A stretch of DNA of 64,000 nt from Halomonas citrativorans. GTDB lineage: Bacteria > Pseudomonadota > Gammaproteobacteria > Pseudomonadales > Halomonadaceae. The stretch covers positions 164,068-228,067 of the forward strand of contig NZ_FUKM01000003.1 of assembly GCF_900163645.1 (NCBI RefSeq). The letters run 5' to 3'. The position numbers were made by a program, and so were the translations under genes. The notes under the pieces were generated by a model. The model was given only the letters and a program-made list of their open reading frames with translations, was not told where the DNA came from and ran no database searches. Numbering within the stretch: the stretch's first letter is position 1; each line of letters starts with the position of its first letter. Below are positions 19,749-29,709 of the stretch, in pieces.

Positions 19749-20933
19749 ATGACTCATCACAACGACGCACCCAACGCACTGAACGCCGCTGACCCATGGG
19801 CGGATATACGCCCTTATACGGACAACGAAGTAGCCGATGTTCTCGCGCGCCTGGCCCGCGATAGCGAGCTTCTTGATGCGCTTACTCGCTTTCGCCTTCC
19901 CCGCATGGCGCGCTGGGTTCCGCCGCTTGCCCGAAAGCTTGCAAGCCACGCGATACAGCGTGAAGTAAAAGGCGTAGCAACGGTACGTGATTTTCAAATG
20001 CGCATCGCAAGCTACATGGATCGCATGATCCGCACCACCACCGATGCGTTTGAAGTTGCAGGCCTGGATAAGCTCGATCCAAATAGTGCTTATCTCTTTA
20101 TTGGCAATCACCGGGATATTTCACTCGACCCCGCGTTCGTTAACTATGCACTCTATCAGGCGGGCCGCGATACGGTGCGCATTGCCATTGGCGACAACCT
20201 ACTTAAAAAGCCGTATGTCACTGATCTAATGCGGCTCAATAAAAGCTTTATCGTCCCCAGAAGTGCGCGCGGAAAGCGTGCCATGCTGGCAGCGTACCAA
20301 CAGCTTTCTGCTTATATTCGTTACTCAATTACCGATGACCAGCACTCCATCTGGATGGCTCAGCGTGAAGGCCGCGCCAAAAACGGCATTGACCGCACCG
20401 ACCCCGCTATTATCAAGATGCTGACCATGGCCAAGCGTAATGCCGAGCGAGATATGGTGTTTGGTGAAGCGGTAGCCGAACTCAAGCTGGTGCCTGTCTC
20501 GATTAGCTATGAATATGACCCTTGCGACGTGCAAAAAGCGCAGGAGCTACACGACGTGGCAACAGAAGGTAGCTATGCTAAAAGTGAATTTGAAGATATT
20601 CGCTCTATCGTTGCTGGCATTACCGGTGATAAAGGCAGAGTACAGCTGCGTTTTGGCTCCCCGGTAGGCGCCGACATGGCGACTCCCGATGAAGTAGCCG
20701 CAGAGATTGATCGTCAGGTTATCGGTGGCTACCGCCTCTTCCCAAGCCACTATTTAGCCCTGGAAGCACTCGGTGAGGCGCCGGAGCTGGTTGCCCGTAA
20801 AACCATCACTCGCCAGGACCGCGAACGTTTCCAGGCGCGAATGGCAGCGGTGCCTGAGAATCTGCGTCCTTACTGGCTAGCTCAGTATGCCAATCCGGTA
20901 AAACACAAAGCAGGCCGTTTAACGTTAAAGTAG
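19749..20933 (+). CDS. PlsC-family glycerolipid acyltransferase
   Basis: Predicted acyltransferase of the PlsB/PlsC superfamily. The catalytic block I is NHRDISLDPAF (NHxxxxD) and block III-like FIVPRSARGKRAM follows about 55 residues later, with IWMAQREGRAKNG as the block containing the conserved Glu-Gly. At 394 residues it is larger than ordinary PlsC (about 240) because of extra N- and C-terminal parts, matching a gammaproteobacterial group often annotated as glycerol acyltransferase. Substrate is unknown. The ATG at 19749 is assumed; a TTG 11 codons earlier extends the frame. Confidence 0.8.
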   Translation: MTHHNDAPNALNAADPWADIRPYTDNEVADVLARLARDSELLDALTRFRLPRMARWVPPLARKLASHAIQREVKGVATVRDFQMRIASYMDRMIRTTTDAFEVAGLDKLDPNSAYLFIGNHRDISLDPAFVNYALYQAGRDTVRIAIGDNLLKKPYVTDLMRLNKSFIVPRSARGKRAMLAAYQQLSAYIRYSITDDQHSIWMAQREGRAKNGIDRTDPAIIKMLTMAKRNAERDMVFGEAVAELKLVPVSISYEYDPCDVQKAQELHDVATEGSYAKSEFEDIRSIVAGITGDKGRVQLRFGSPVGADMATPDEVAAEIDRQVIGGYRLFPSHYLALEALGEAPELVARKTITRQDRERFQARMAAVPENLRPYWLAQYANPVKHKAGRLTLK

Positions 20934-21054
20934 TAGGCTAAATCACTGGCCTAAACGTAGACAAGCCATACTCGCTGCACTAAAAATGCTATGGTCAATG
21001 CATGGACTGGCTTCGCTTGATAATCAGCTCAAGCGCCGCGTTAAGGAGACTCTT

Positions 21055-21336
21055 ATGTCTGCATCAGAAATTCAAAAAACACGTATTATTAATGAACTGC
21101 GCGGTTTCATACGCAAACTGCTTCAAGATCCTGACATTCTTGGTCAGTCGCTGGTAATCGCGCGCCAGCAATTAAGCGAAGGCAGCAGCCCGGCAGTAAT
21201 GGCGCGAATCGCCAATGAGATATCTGGCACTACCAGTGTCCATATTCCGGAAGATCCTGCCGAGCACTCAGAGGCTGACAAACTGTTTTTAGAGCTTTTA
21301 AAAGAGGTCGTTCAAGAAGAGCAAGCACTTTACTAA
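21055..21336 (+). CDS. Hypothetical protein, 93 residues
   Basis: Unrecognised small, mostly helical, soluble protein without signal peptide. A strong AAGGAG precedes the ATG at 21055, so I take it as real; the longer in-frame extension upstream is rejected. Hydrophobic-heptad helices at about 8-25 (TRIINELRGFIRKLLQDP) and at the acidic C-terminus (DKLFLELLKEVVQEEQALY) suggest a protein-protein interaction role. It lies between the acyltransferase and metG. Confidence 0.7.
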   Translation: MSASEIQKTRIINELRGFIRKLLQDPDILGQSLVIARQQLSEGSSPAVMARIANEISGTTSVHIPEDPAEHSEADKLFLELLKEVVQEEQALY

Positions 21337-21464
21337 CAACCCGACATCAAGACTGCACGCGCTTTAACGTCAATTTAAACGCCTGCATCGTACCTTGTTA
21401 CCGGCCATCTGCCGGCTAACTTCGCCGTTTTATTGTTATCGCCTAACCGGAATTATCATTCACC

Positions 21465-23501
21465 ATGTCTAACTCTGCCACGCGCAATATTCTGGTGACC
21501 AGCGCGCTCCCCTACGCTAACGGAGCGATCCACCTCGGTCACTTACTTGAATATATCCAAACCGATATCTGGGTACGTTTTCAGAAAAGCCGTGGCCAGC
21601 AGTGCTACTACGTTTGCGCCGACGACGCTCATGGTACGGCCATCATGCTGCGTGCCGAGCAGGAAGGCATTACGCCTGAAGCCTTGATTGACCGCGTCTC
21701 ACGCGATCACCAGGAAGACTTCGCTCGCTTCAACGTTGACTTTGATAACTACCATTCCACGCATTCGGAAGAGAACCGGCACCTCAGTGAGGTTATCTAT
21801 AAGCGTCTGCGTGATAAAGGCCATATCGCCACCCGCGATATAGAGCAGATGTACGACCCGCAAAAAGGCCTGTTCCTGGCGGACCGTTTCATCAAAGGCA
21901 CCTGTCCAAAATGTGGCACTGACGACCAGTACGGTGATAATTGCGAAAAGTGTGGTGCCACTTACACCCCCGCTGATTTGATCAATCCAGTATCCGCCAT
22001 TTCCGGCGCAACTCCGGAAGTACGCTCTTCAACCCATTACTTCTTTAAATTGCCGGACTTTGCCGAGTTCCTGCAGCGTTGGATCAACGATGGCCACGTG
22101 CAGCCACAGATTCGTAACAAGCTGATGGAGTGGTTTGAATCAGGCTTTAACGAATGGGATATCTCCCGTGATGCGCCCTATTTCGGGTTTGAAATCCCCG
22201 ACGCGCCGGGCAAATACTTTTATGTATGGCTTGATGCCCCTATCGGTTACTTAGCCAGCTTCAAGAATTTGTGTGATCGTGACGGCATTGATTTCGATAG
22301 CTACTGGAATAAAGACTCCAACGCCGAGGTCTACCACTTTATTGGGAAAGACATTGTCTATTTCCACGCGCTTTTCTGGCCAGCCATGCTGCATGGCGCT
22401 GATTTACGCACGCCCACTGCGGTAAATTGCCACGGCTTTTTGACCGTAGATGGTGCCAAAATGTCGAAGTCGCGCGGCACCTTTATCAAGGCTGCGACCT
22501 ATGCCGATTACTTGAATCCCGAGTACTTGCGCTATTACTTCGCTGCAAAGCTGACGTCCAAAGTGGATGACCTGGACCTCAACCTGGATGATTTTGCCGC
22601 ACGGGTTAACTCAGACCTCGTGGGTAAAGTGGTTAACATTGCCAGCCGCTGCGCCGGGTTCGTTAAAAAGTTAGGTGGCGGCACCCTTTCAGCGCACTGC
22701 GCCGAACCTCAGATGGTCGCTCGATTTATTGCCGCGGGCGATGAGATCGCTGAAGATTTTGAAGCACGCGAATTTAGCCGCGCCATGCGTAAAATCATGG
22801 AGCTGGCGGATGAAGCCAATACCTACATTGCTGAGAAAGAGCCTTGGGCGCTCGCTAAGCAAGATGGCCGTGCCCAAGAAGTGCTCGAGATTTGTTCCGT
22901 CGGCATCAACCTCTTCCGCCAGCTGATGGTGTACTTAGCCCCCGTGGTACCCACCATGGCCGCTCAGGCACAAGTCTTCTTGAAGCTTGATTCACTTAAC
23001 TGGGAAAGCCGTCATAATGTGCTGGTTAATCATGAGGTGGAGAAATTCAAACCTCTTATGACCCGCGTAGAGCGTGACAAAATTGACGCCATGATTGAAG
23101 CCTCCAAGGAGGATCTGGTGGAAGAGCAAAAGCTTAAAGAAGCTCCCAAAGGGCCTCTAGCAGACGACCCCATTGCCGCCGAAATTAGCTTTGACGACTT
23201 TGCCAAGGTAGATCTGCGCATTGCCCGGATTACTAAGGCACAGTACGTAGAGGGCGCGGACAAGCTGCTGCAATTAACGCTGGATTTAGGCGGTGAAACC
23301 CGCAACGTTTTCTCCGGCATTCGCAGCGCCTATGCGCCTGAGGCGCTTGAGGGACGTCTTACCGTCATGGCAGCCAACCTTGCGCCGCGTAAAATGCGTT
23401 TTGGTCTTTCCGAAGGCATGGTGCTTGCCTCCGCCAATAAAGACGGCATTTATCTGCTTTCACCTGACGCTGGTGCCGAACCCGGCCAACGTGTAATGTA
23501 G
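21465..23501 (+). CDS. metG: Methionyl-tRNA synthetase
   Basis: Class I aminoacyl-tRNA synthetase, 678 residues, the long dimeric form. HLGH (residues 23-26) and KMSKSRG are the ATP-binding signatures. A zinc knuckle with CPKC ... CEKC lies near residues 145-161. The C-terminal 110 residues are the EMAP-II-like tRNA-binding domain ([14 protein letters not shown] ... GLSEGMVLA). The start gives the usual [12 protein letters not shown] stretch. It is followed by a terminator hairpin. Confidence 0.98.
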   Translation: MSNSATRNILVTSALPYANGAIHLGHLLEYIQTDIWVRFQKSRGQQCYYVCADDAHGTAIMLRAEQEGITPEALIDRVSRDHQEDFARFNVDFDNYHSTHSEENRHLSEVIYKRLRDKGHIATRDIEQMYDPQKGLFLADRFIKGTCPKCGTDDQYGDNCEKCGATYTPADLINPVSAISGATPEVRSSTHYFFKLPDFAEFLQRWINDGHVQPQIRNKLMEWFESGFNEWDISRDAPYFGFEIPDAPGKYFYVWLDAPIGYLASFKNLCDRDGIDFDSYWNKDSNAEVYHFIGKDIVYFHALFWPAMLHGADLRTPTAVNCHGFLTVDGAKMSKSRGTFIKAATYADYLNPEYLRYYFAAKLTSKVDDLDLNLDDFAARVNSDLVGKVVNIASRCAGFVKKLGGGTLSAHCAEPQMVARFIAAGDEIAEDFEAREFSRAMRKIMELADEANTYIAEKEPWALAKQDGRAQEVLEICSVGINLFRQLMVYLAPVVPTMAAQAQVFLKLDSLNWESRHNVLVNHEVEKFKPLMTRVERDKIDAMIEASKEDLVEEQKLKEAPKGPLADDPIAAEISFDDFAKVDLRIARITKAQYVEGADKLLQLTLDLGGETRNVFSGIRSAYAPEALEGRLTVMAANLAPRKMRFGLSEGMVLASANKDGIYLLSPDAGAEPGQRVM

Positions 23502-23521
23502 CCGACCTTCAAGCACTTCCG

Positions 23522-23555
23522 GGGGGTAGAGACGACCAAGTTCTACCCCCTTCTT
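23522..23555 (+). terminator. Intrinsic terminator after metG
   Basis: Stem GGGGGTAGA (23522-23530) with TCTACCCCC (23542-23550), followed by TTCTT. It separates metG from the rnf operon. Confidence 0.7.
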
Positions 23556-23606
23556 ACGTGTATTGCTTAATAAACCTTTTAAAAGACTCTCCGTTTAGGC
23601 CTGATT

Positions 23607-23813
23607 ATGCATCGGCACTTCTCTCAATCACTGCGTTTTCAATTGTTAGTAGCGTTGAGTGGTGTGCTCTTGCTCGCACTATGCTCGTTAGTCATGATGA
23701 GCATCGCCGATCAAGTGCTTTCTAATGCCAAAACGGCAGGACATCATCAGGTCAAGATATTCACACTGCCTAACGCTGATTTTTCTGTTGTCAGCCACGA
23801 TACGTCGCTATGA
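23607..23813 (+). CDS. Small membrane protein upstream of rnfA
   Basis: A 68-residue ORF whose stop overlaps the rnfA start (ATGA), which implies coupled translation. After a basic N-terminus, one hydrophobic segment (about residues 10-31, [20 protein letters not shown]) is followed by a polar tail with no recognised domain. The membrane part resembles the N-terminus of sensor proteins, so it could be a truncated sensor, but the coupling argues for a working leader gene of the rnf operon. The ribosome site is weak. Confidence 0.5.
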   Translation: MHRHFSQSLRFQLLVALSGVLLLALCSLVMMSIADQVLSNAKTAGHHQVKIFTLPNADFSVVSHDTSL

Positions 23814-24391
23814 GTGAGTTATTCATCATTTTGATCAGCACCGCGCTGGTCAATAATTTTGTCTTGGTGCAGTTTTTGGGGCTCTGTCCGTTTATGGGGG
23901 TTTCCAATAAGCTGGAATCTGCCATGGGCATGTCGCTGGCAACCACCTTCGTGTTAACACTCGCCTCTGCTGCCAGCTACGTTGTCTATTACGGCTTGTT
24001 GGTGCCGCTGGATGTAACCTATTTGCGCACCATCAGCTTTATTGTAGTGATTGCTGCGGTTGTCCAGTTCACCGAGATTATGGTGCGCCATTTAAGCCCG
24101 CTGCTGCATCAAGTGCTGGGCATCTTTCTGCCCTTGATCACGACCAACTGTGCGGTGTTGGGTGTTGCCCTGCTCTCGCTCAACCGCGAGTTAAGCTTTT
24201 TCCATACTACGCTTTATGGGCTTGGGGCGGCACTCGGTTTTTCATTGATTCTGGTGCTGTTTGCCGCCATGCGTGAGCGTTTGGCCGGGGCGGATATTCC
24301 CAAACCGTTCAAGGGTGCGGCTATTGCCATGATCACTGCCAGCTTGATGTCACTCGCCTTTCTCGGTTTTTCCGGTTTAACCCAAGGGTAA
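23810..24391 (+). CDS. rnfA: Ion-translocating oxidoreductase subunit RnfA
   Basis: Integral membrane subunit of the Rnf complex, which couples ferredoxin:NAD+ electron transfer to ion movement. The 193 residues hold six hydrophobic helices. The first carries the conserved [18 protein letters not shown] motif, whose Cys is thought to bind an intramembrane [2Fe-2S] cluster with a Cys from TTNCAVLG in a later helix. It is homologous to RnfE at 28332 in inverted topology. Confidence 0.96.
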   Translation: MSELFIILISTALVNNFVLVQFLGLCPFMGVSNKLESAMGMSLATTFVLTLASAASYVVYYGLLVPLDVTYLRTISFIVVIAAVVQFTEIMVRHLSPLLHQVLGIFLPLITTNCAVLGVALLSLNRELSFFHTTLYGLGAALGFSLILVLFAAMRERLAGADIPKPFKGAAIAMITASLMSLAFLGFSGLTQG

Positions 24392-24400
24392 TTCAATACC

Positions 24401-25009
24401 ATGAGCGATACGTTTTCTCTCTGGGGTATTGTCAGCGCCATTGGCATACTCACTGGCCTGGGGGTCGGCTTCGGCGCCCTTTTAGGGGCTGTTAGCGAGC
24501 GCTTCAAGGGCGATGAGCACCCGCTTGTCGATCAGATTGATGCGCTGCTCCCCCAAACTCAGTGCGGCCAATGCGGTTACCCAGGCTGCCGCCCTTACGC
24601 CGAAGCGGTTAATGAGGGCGACGCACTCAACAAGTGCCCGCCCGGTGGCGAGGCAACCATTCATGCCTTGGCAGATCTACTAGGCCGTGAGCCTGAGCCA
24701 CTCGATGGCGAGGCGCCCAGCGAAGCCAATGTGGCGTATATCCGCGAGGCTGAGTGCATTGGCTGCACCAAGTGCATTCAGGCGTGTCCAGTGGATGCCA
24801 TTATTGGCGCGGCCAAGCAGATGCACACCGTGATTGAGGATGAGTGCACAGGCTGTGACTTATGCGTTGACCCATGCCCGGTAGACTGTATCGACATGCT
24901 GCCCCGGAGCACGCCGCTTGGCCAGTGGCAGCCCGTTGTTTTACCCACTGGCGTCATTGCAAGCGACCGTACACCAGCAACAAGGGGGCCAGATGTTACA
25001 CCCATTTGA
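24401..25009 (+). CDS. rnfB: Ion-translocating oxidoreductase subunit RnfB
   Basis: Iron-sulfur entry subunit of Rnf. One N-terminal membrane helix (about 8-30) is followed by a four-Cys cluster domain (CGQCGYPGC near 55-63 with a later Cys in NKCPPGG) and two ferredoxin-type [4Fe-4S] motifs, [14 protein letters not shown] and [14 protein letters not shown]. At 202 residues it matches the gammaproteobacterial short form. Its last 17 bases overlap rnfC. Confidence 0.96.
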   Translation: MSDTFSLWGIVSAIGILTGLGVGFGALLGAVSERFKGDEHPLVDQIDALLPQTQCGQCGYPGCRPYAEAVNEGDALNKCPPGGEATIHALADLLGREPEPLDGEAPSEANVAYIREAECIGCTKCIQACPVDAIIGAAKQMHTVIEDECTGCDLCVDPCPVDCIDMLPRSTPLGQWQPVVLPTGVIASDRTPATRGPDVTPI

Positions 25010-26666
25010 TTTCCCAGGCGGCATCTACCCACCGGAGCGAAAGGACCGTTCAACGCTATCACCGTTGCGACGTGCCCCGTTACCGTCGCAGGTCATCCTT
25101 CCTCTGTGCCAGCATAGCGGCCGCCCCGCCACCCCCTGCGTGGCCCGGGGCGATCATGTTCGCGTTGGCAGCCTGATCGCCAAGCGCGATGGTTTGATAT
25201 CCGCAGATGTTCACGCGACAGTGAGTGGCACGGTTGGTCATGTTGATAGCGACGCTATTCACATAGACAGCGATGGTCAGGATACCCGGCAATACCTGCC
25301 CCCGCTTGATTGGCGCACGACGGATGCGCCTACGCTGCTTATGCGGCTGGATGAGAGCGGTGTGGTCGGGTTAGGTGGTGCTGGGTTCCCGACCCATATC
25401 AAGGCTCGCGTGATTGAGTGGCATGCTATCGACACGCTGGTGATTAACGCCGCCGAATGCGAGCCTTACATTACGGCCGATGACCTCACATTACGGAATT
25501 ATCCAAACGACGTGCTGGAAGGCGCACAGCTCATCGCTGCCTTATGCGGTGCCCAGCAGATCATCATCGGCATTGAAGATAATAAGCCCGAGGCCATTGC
25601 CGCCTTGGAGCATACTCTTCCAGACAGCCAGCCCGCCCGCGTGACGCTGGCCGTTATCCCTACTCGTTATCCAAGTGGCAGCGAGCGACAGTTAATTAAA
25701 AAGCTGTTGAACCGAACAGTACCCAGCCAAGGCCTACCGGCAGATGTTGGAGTGCTTTGCCACAACCCCGGCACGCTACTGGCAGCACTTTACGCGGTGC
25801 GTGATGGCCAACCGCTGGTCGAGCGGATGGTGACGCTAACCGGGGAAGCCATTACTCAACCGGGTAACTACTGGGTGCGTTTGGGGACGTCTATTGAAAC
25901 GCTTTTATCCCATGCAGGGCTTGATAACGCCCGGCTCAGCCGCGTAATTCTGGGTGGGCCGATGATGGGCACCTCACTTGAAACGCTTAATACGCCCGTC
26001 AAAAAGACCACCAACTGCCTGATTGCGGCAACGCCTGACGAACTGCCGCCTGCGCCGGTGGAATCACCCTGTATCCGCTGCGGAGCGTGTGAAAGTGTAT
26101 GCCCCGCCCAGCTTCTTCCTCAGCAGTTGCACTGGTACGCCCGCGCCCAGGACGACGATAAGCTAACGAGCCATCACCTTTTTGACTGCATCGAATGTGG
26201 CGCCTGCAGCTATGTTTGCCCCAGCCATATTCCGCTGGTCGATGATTACCGCGACGCCAAACGTCGCCTTCGCTACCAACAAATTGAAGCAGCCAAGGCC
26301 GAACATGCCAAGCATCGCTTCGAGTTTCGCCAGGCACGCTTGGCCCGGGAAGAAGCAGAAAAACAGGCGCGCCGCCAGGCTCGGCTAGCGCACAACAAGC
26401 CCACCGACGGCAACGCCAGTAACGAAAGCACCAGCGCGCCTCCAGCCGACTTGCGTAGCCTTCGCATAGCCCAAACGGCGGCCAAGGCAGCGGTTAGAAA
26501 AGCGGAAAAAGTGCTCGCGCGGGCAGCGCAGCAAGAGCCACAGCAACCTCATGAAGACTTGGAAACGCTGCTGGCAACCGCCCAGGAAAACCTTAAGGCC
26601 GCCGATTTTCAGCTGGCGCAAGCGCGTGAAAGCGCTAAAGCACCGACCGCGGAGGACACCCCATGA
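24993..26666 (+). CDS. rnfC: Ion-translocating oxidoreductase subunit RnfC
   Basis: Peripheral subunit that binds NADH/FMN and two [4Fe-4S] clusters. The ATG at 24993 (preceded by AAGGGGG) starts [17 protein letters not shown], the family N-terminus. A flavin/NADH domain contains [12 protein letters not shown] and the NAAECEPYI motif, followed by [14 protein letters not shown] and [16 protein letters not shown]. The last 130 residues are a low-complexity Ala/Lys/Glu/Gln coiled-coil tail, typical of proteobacterial RnfC and variable in length. It overlaps rnfD by four bases. Confidence 0.96.
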   Translation: MLHPFDFPGGIYPPERKDRSTLSPLRRAPLPSQVILPLCQHSGRPATPCVARGDHVRVGSLIAKRDGLISADVHATVSGTVGHVDSDAIHIDSDGQDTRQYLPPLDWRTTDAPTLLMRLDESGVVGLGGAGFPTHIKARVIEWHAIDTLVINAAECEPYITADDLTLRNYPNDVLEGAQLIAALCGAQQIIIGIEDNKPEAIAALEHTLPDSQPARVTLAVIPTRYPSGSERQLIKKLLNRTVPSQGLPADVGVLCHNPGTLLAALYAVRDGQPLVERMVTLTGEAITQPGNYWVRLGTSIETLLSHAGLDNARLSRVILGGPMMGTSLETLNTPVKKTTNCLIAATPDELPPAPVESPCIRCGACESVCPAQLLPQQLHWYARAQDDDKLTSHHLFDCIECGACSYVCPSHIPLVDDYRDAKRRLRYQQIEAAKAEHAKHRFEFRQARLAREEAEKQARRQARLAHNKPTDGNASNESTSAPPADLRSLRIAQTAAKAAVRKAEKVLARAAQQEPQQPHEDLETLLATAQENLKAADFQLAQARESAKAPTAEDTP

Positions 26667-27703
26667 GCATGTTTCACGCATCACAAGTAAGCGCCTCCTC
26701 TGCCAAGTCAACAACACCAGCAACGGCGTCATTAATGCGCTGGGTGGTGATTGCCACGCTGCCTGGCGTGTTGGCCATGACGTATTACTTTGGCTTGGGC
26801 GTGCTCAGCAATATCGCCCTGGCGACCATTATGGGAGCTCTTCTGGAGGCGGGCATGCTGCGTCTTCGCAACCGCCCCATCGCACCAGCCTTAACGGATA
26901 CCAGCGCTCTACTTACCGGCGTACTGCTGGGTGCCTCGCTCCCCCCGGCAAGCCCGTGGTGGCTAATTGGGGTCGGTATGATAGCCGCGGTGGTGATTGC
27001 CAAGCAGCTGTATGGTGGCTTGGGGCATAATCCATTTAATCCGGCCATGGCAGGCTATGCGCTATTGCTGGTCTCATTCCCTACGTACATGACGCTATGG
27101 GCGCCACCTCAGCCTCTCATTAGCGATACGCTTTGGGCGCAAATTCTTGGGACACTGCCTACGTCACAGCTTGATGCGCTTAGCGGCGCAACGCCATTGG
27201 ATGCGTTCAAACATAAAGCCGAAGGGCTCTCTGCCGAGCAGTTCTGGTTAAGCGCACCGCTACCCGAACAAACGCTTGCTGCCTGGTACAGTATCAGCCT
27301 GGCTTGGCTTGCGGGCGGGGTACTGCTGCTGTTTAAACGGATTATTAGTTGGCACATCCCCATCGCCCTGTTAGGTAGCCTGGTAGCGCTGGCAACGCTG
27401 TTTCATCTACTTGACCCTAACTGCTTTGCATCGCCTCTTTTTCACCTGCTAACCGGTGCGGCGCTGTTTGGGGCTTTCTTTATTGCCACCGATCCGGTAT
27501 CCGCGGCGACCAGCCAGCGCGGCAAATTGCTGTATGGCATGGGCATTGGGGTGCTGATAATTGTGATTCGTAACCTGGGCGGTTACCCAGATGCGGTGGC
27601 CTTTGCCGTTTTGTTGATGAATCTGTGCGTCCCATTGATTGACCTGTACACCGTGCCACGCCCTCAAGGCCACTCAAAAGGCGCGCCAGGAGCATTACGA
27701 TGA
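26663..27703 (+). CDS. rnfD: Ion-translocating oxidoreductase subunit RnfD
   Basis: Membrane subunit with covalently bound FMN, 346 residues and about nine to ten hydrophobic helices. The flavinylation threonine sits in the LSGATPLD motif (S-G-A-T). The NPFNPAMAGYALLLVSFP stretch is the conserved NqrB/RnfD signature. It overlaps rnfC and rnfG by four bases each (ATGA). Confidence 0.95.
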   Translation: MSMFHASQVSASSAKSTTPATASLMRWVVIATLPGVLAMTYYFGLGVLSNIALATIMGALLEAGMLRLRNRPIAPALTDTSALLTGVLLGASLPPASPWWLIGVGMIAAVVIAKQLYGGLGHNPFNPAMAGYALLLVSFPTYMTLWAPPQPLISDTLWAQILGTLPTSQLDALSGATPLDAFKHKAEGLSAEQFWLSAPLPEQTLAAWYSISLAWLAGGVLLLFKRIISWHIPIALLGSLVALATLFHLLDPNCFASPLFHLLTGAALFGAFFIATDPVSAATSQRGKLLYGMGIGVLIIVIRNLGGYPDAVAFAVLLMNLCVPLIDLYTVPRPQGHSKGAPGALR

Positions 27704-28335
27704 CGCCCATTATCGCCATGCGGCGTGGCGCTTTAACGCTGGGTATCTTCGCGCTCGTGACGGCAGGTAGCGTCGCGGTTACCCGGGCCTTGACCTCTGA
27801 ACGTATTACCCAGCATCAGCAGACCTACCAGCTCCGCCAGCTGCAAGCGGTACTGCCCCAAGCATTAGCCAATACACCGACGGATCAAGTGCTGGACAGC
27901 GCCTTTAACTTGCCCAATGCCGCCGCCCTGGGACACCGAACGCCAGTGACAGGTTGGCAAATCAGCCGTGGGGATCACCGCGTTACTATTCTGCCAGTGA
28001 TTACACGCAAGGGTTACAGCGGAGAAATTGGTTTACTGCTAGGGATAGATGAGCAGCAGCGTATTAGCGGTGTACGCGTGACCTACCATCAGGAAACCCC
28101 TGGCCTCGGTGATAAGATTGAGCGCCAGCGCAGCGACTGGATTACCCGCTTTAACGGATTAAGCCTTGATGAACTGCCACCAAATGCCTGGGCCGTTAAA
28201 AAAGAGGGCGGCCAGTTTGATGGTTTTACCGGCGCAACCATTACACCTCGCGCCGTTATTGAGGCCGTTCATAACGCTTTAGAGTACGCCGCCAATACAC
28301 CGCTACCGGGTAACATTGAGGAGCCGATTCGATGA
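27700..28335 (+). CDS. rnfG: Ion-translocating oxidoreductase subunit RnfG
   Basis: Periplasmic flavoprotein anchored by one N-terminal helix (about 10-30). The FMN is attached covalently to the threonine of the FTGATITP motif near residue 178. The [15 protein letters not shown] stretch is the usual substrate-side loop. 211 residues is normal length. Confidence 0.95.
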   Translation: MTPIIAMRRGALTLGIFALVTAGSVAVTRALTSERITQHQQTYQLRQLQAVLPQALANTPTDQVLDSAFNLPNAAALGHRTPVTGWQISRGDHRVTILPVITRKGYSGEIGLLLGIDEQQRISGVRVTYHQETPGLGDKIERQRSDWITRFNGLSLDELPPNAWAVKKEGGQFDGFTGATITPRAVIEAVHNALEYAANTPLPGNIEEPIR

Positions 28336-29033
28336 GCCAATGGCAAGCGCTGACCCGTGACGGGCTTTGGAGCAATAATCCGGCATTAGTCCAGTTGCTG
28401 GGGCTGTGTCCACTGCTGGCCGTCAGCACAACCGTGGTTAACTCGCTAGGGTTAGCCATCGCCACGCTGTTTGTCATGGTAGGCGCCAGCACCGCCGTAT
28501 CGCTGGTACGTCACCGGGTTCCGAATGCCGTTCGGCTACCGGCCTTTGTCATGATCATCGCGGCGTTTGTTACCTGTGCTGAACTATTGATGGCCGCCTA
28601 TGCCTATCCGCTCTATCAACTGCTGGGTATTTTTATTCCGCTAATCGTCACCAACTGCGCCATTTTAGGGCGTGCCGATGCGTTTGCCTCCCGCCAACCG
28701 GTCGGGCTTGCAGCGCTTGATGGCCTGATGATGGGCGTTGGTTTCGGTAGCGTTTTAGTGCTGCTTGGCGGGCTGCGTGAGCTATTGGGCCAAGGCACGC
28801 TATTTAGTGATATGGCGTTGCTGCTTGGTCCTATCGCGGCCAATTGGCAACTTACCCTGGTAGACGACTATCAATTTCTGTTTTTCGTGCTGCCACCTGG
28901 CGCATTTTTTGTGGCCGGGATGCTGATCGCGCTAAAAAACGTGATAGACCAACGACGCGCCGCACGCGCCTTGTCTTCAGCGGCCACCCCACGAACAGAG
29001 CGCCGCGTCCGGGTCACCGGCATCATCAAGTAA
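28332..29033 (+). CDS. rnfE: Ion-translocating oxidoreductase subunit RnfE
   Basis: Integral membrane subunit paralogous to RnfA, 233 residues, six hydrophobic helices. The first helix has [17 protein letters not shown] and a later one [15 protein letters not shown], the two Cys-bearing half sites. The basic C-terminal tail is longer than in RnfA. It ends the rnfABCDGE operon, with nth 15 bases downstream as in many gammaproteobacteria. Confidence 0.95.
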   Translation: MSQWQALTRDGLWSNNPALVQLLGLCPLLAVSTTVVNSLGLAIATLFVMVGASTAVSLVRHRVPNAVRLPAFVMIIAAFVTCAELLMAAYAYPLYQLLGIFIPLIVTNCAILGRADAFASRQPVGLAALDGLMMGVGFGSVLVLLGGLRELLGQGTLFSDMALLLGPIAANWQLTLVDDYQFLFFVLPPGAFFVAGMLIALKNVIDQRRAARALSSAATPRTERRVRVTGIIK

Positions 29034-29048
29034 CCGTAGAGACACGCT

Positions 29049-29687
29049 ATGAATGCCCAAAAGCGTCATGAAATTTTTGCTCGCCTTCAGGCAGCAGACC
29101 CGCACCCGACAACAGAGCTCAACTGGACTACCTCTTTTGAGCTGCTTGCGGCGGTTTTACTTTCCGCACAAGCCACCGATGTCGGCGTCAATAAAGCCAC
29201 CGCACGGCTCTACCCCGTTGCCAATACGCCTCAGGCTATTATTGACTTGGGGATTGATCAGCTTAAAACGCATATCAAGACCATCGGCCTGTATAACACC
29301 AAAGCAGAGAACTTGATGAAGACCTGCCATATTCTGGTCAACCAACACGGCGGCGTCGTGCCCGACACGCGCAGTGCGTTAGAAGCACTGCCGGGGGTTG
29401 GGCGTAAAACCGCCAATGTAATTCTGAATACAGCGTTCGGGCAGCCCACTATTGCCGTAGATACGCATATCTTTCGTGTATCGAACCGTACCGGCATCGC
29501 CAAAGGCAAAAATGTAGTTGAAGTCGAGCAGAAGTTAATACGCCATGTGCCCAGGGAGTTTAAACAGGATGCTCACCACTGGTTGATTCTCCACGGTCGA
29601 TATACCTGCATTGCGCGCAAACCGCGTTGCGGAAGCTGTATTATCGAAGACCTGTGTGAGTACCCCGACAAAATCGAACTCGCCTAG
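29049..29687 (+). CDS. nth: Endonuclease III
   Basis: DNA glycosylase/AP lyase that removes oxidised pyrimidines. The 212-residue protein has the helix-hairpin-helix LPGVGRKTANVIL with the catalytic Lys, the catalytic Asp in VDTHIFRVSNR, and the C-terminal [4Fe-4S] motif C-x6-C-x2-C-x5-C (CIARKPRCGSCIIEDLC). It follows rnfE closely and is likely cotranscribed. Confidence 0.97.
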   Translation: MNAQKRHEIFARLQAADPHPTTELNWTTSFELLAAVLLSAQATDVGVNKATARLYPVANTPQAIIDLGIDQLKTHIKTIGLYNTKAENLMKTCHILVNQHGGVVPDTRSALEALPGVGRKTANVILNTAFGQPTIAVDTHIFRVSNRTGIAKGKNVVEVEQKLIRHVPREFKQDAHHWLILHGRYTCIARKPRCGSCIIEDLCEYPDKIELA

Positions 29688-29709
29688 CTTACGTTAACAG
29701 GAGACTCCT

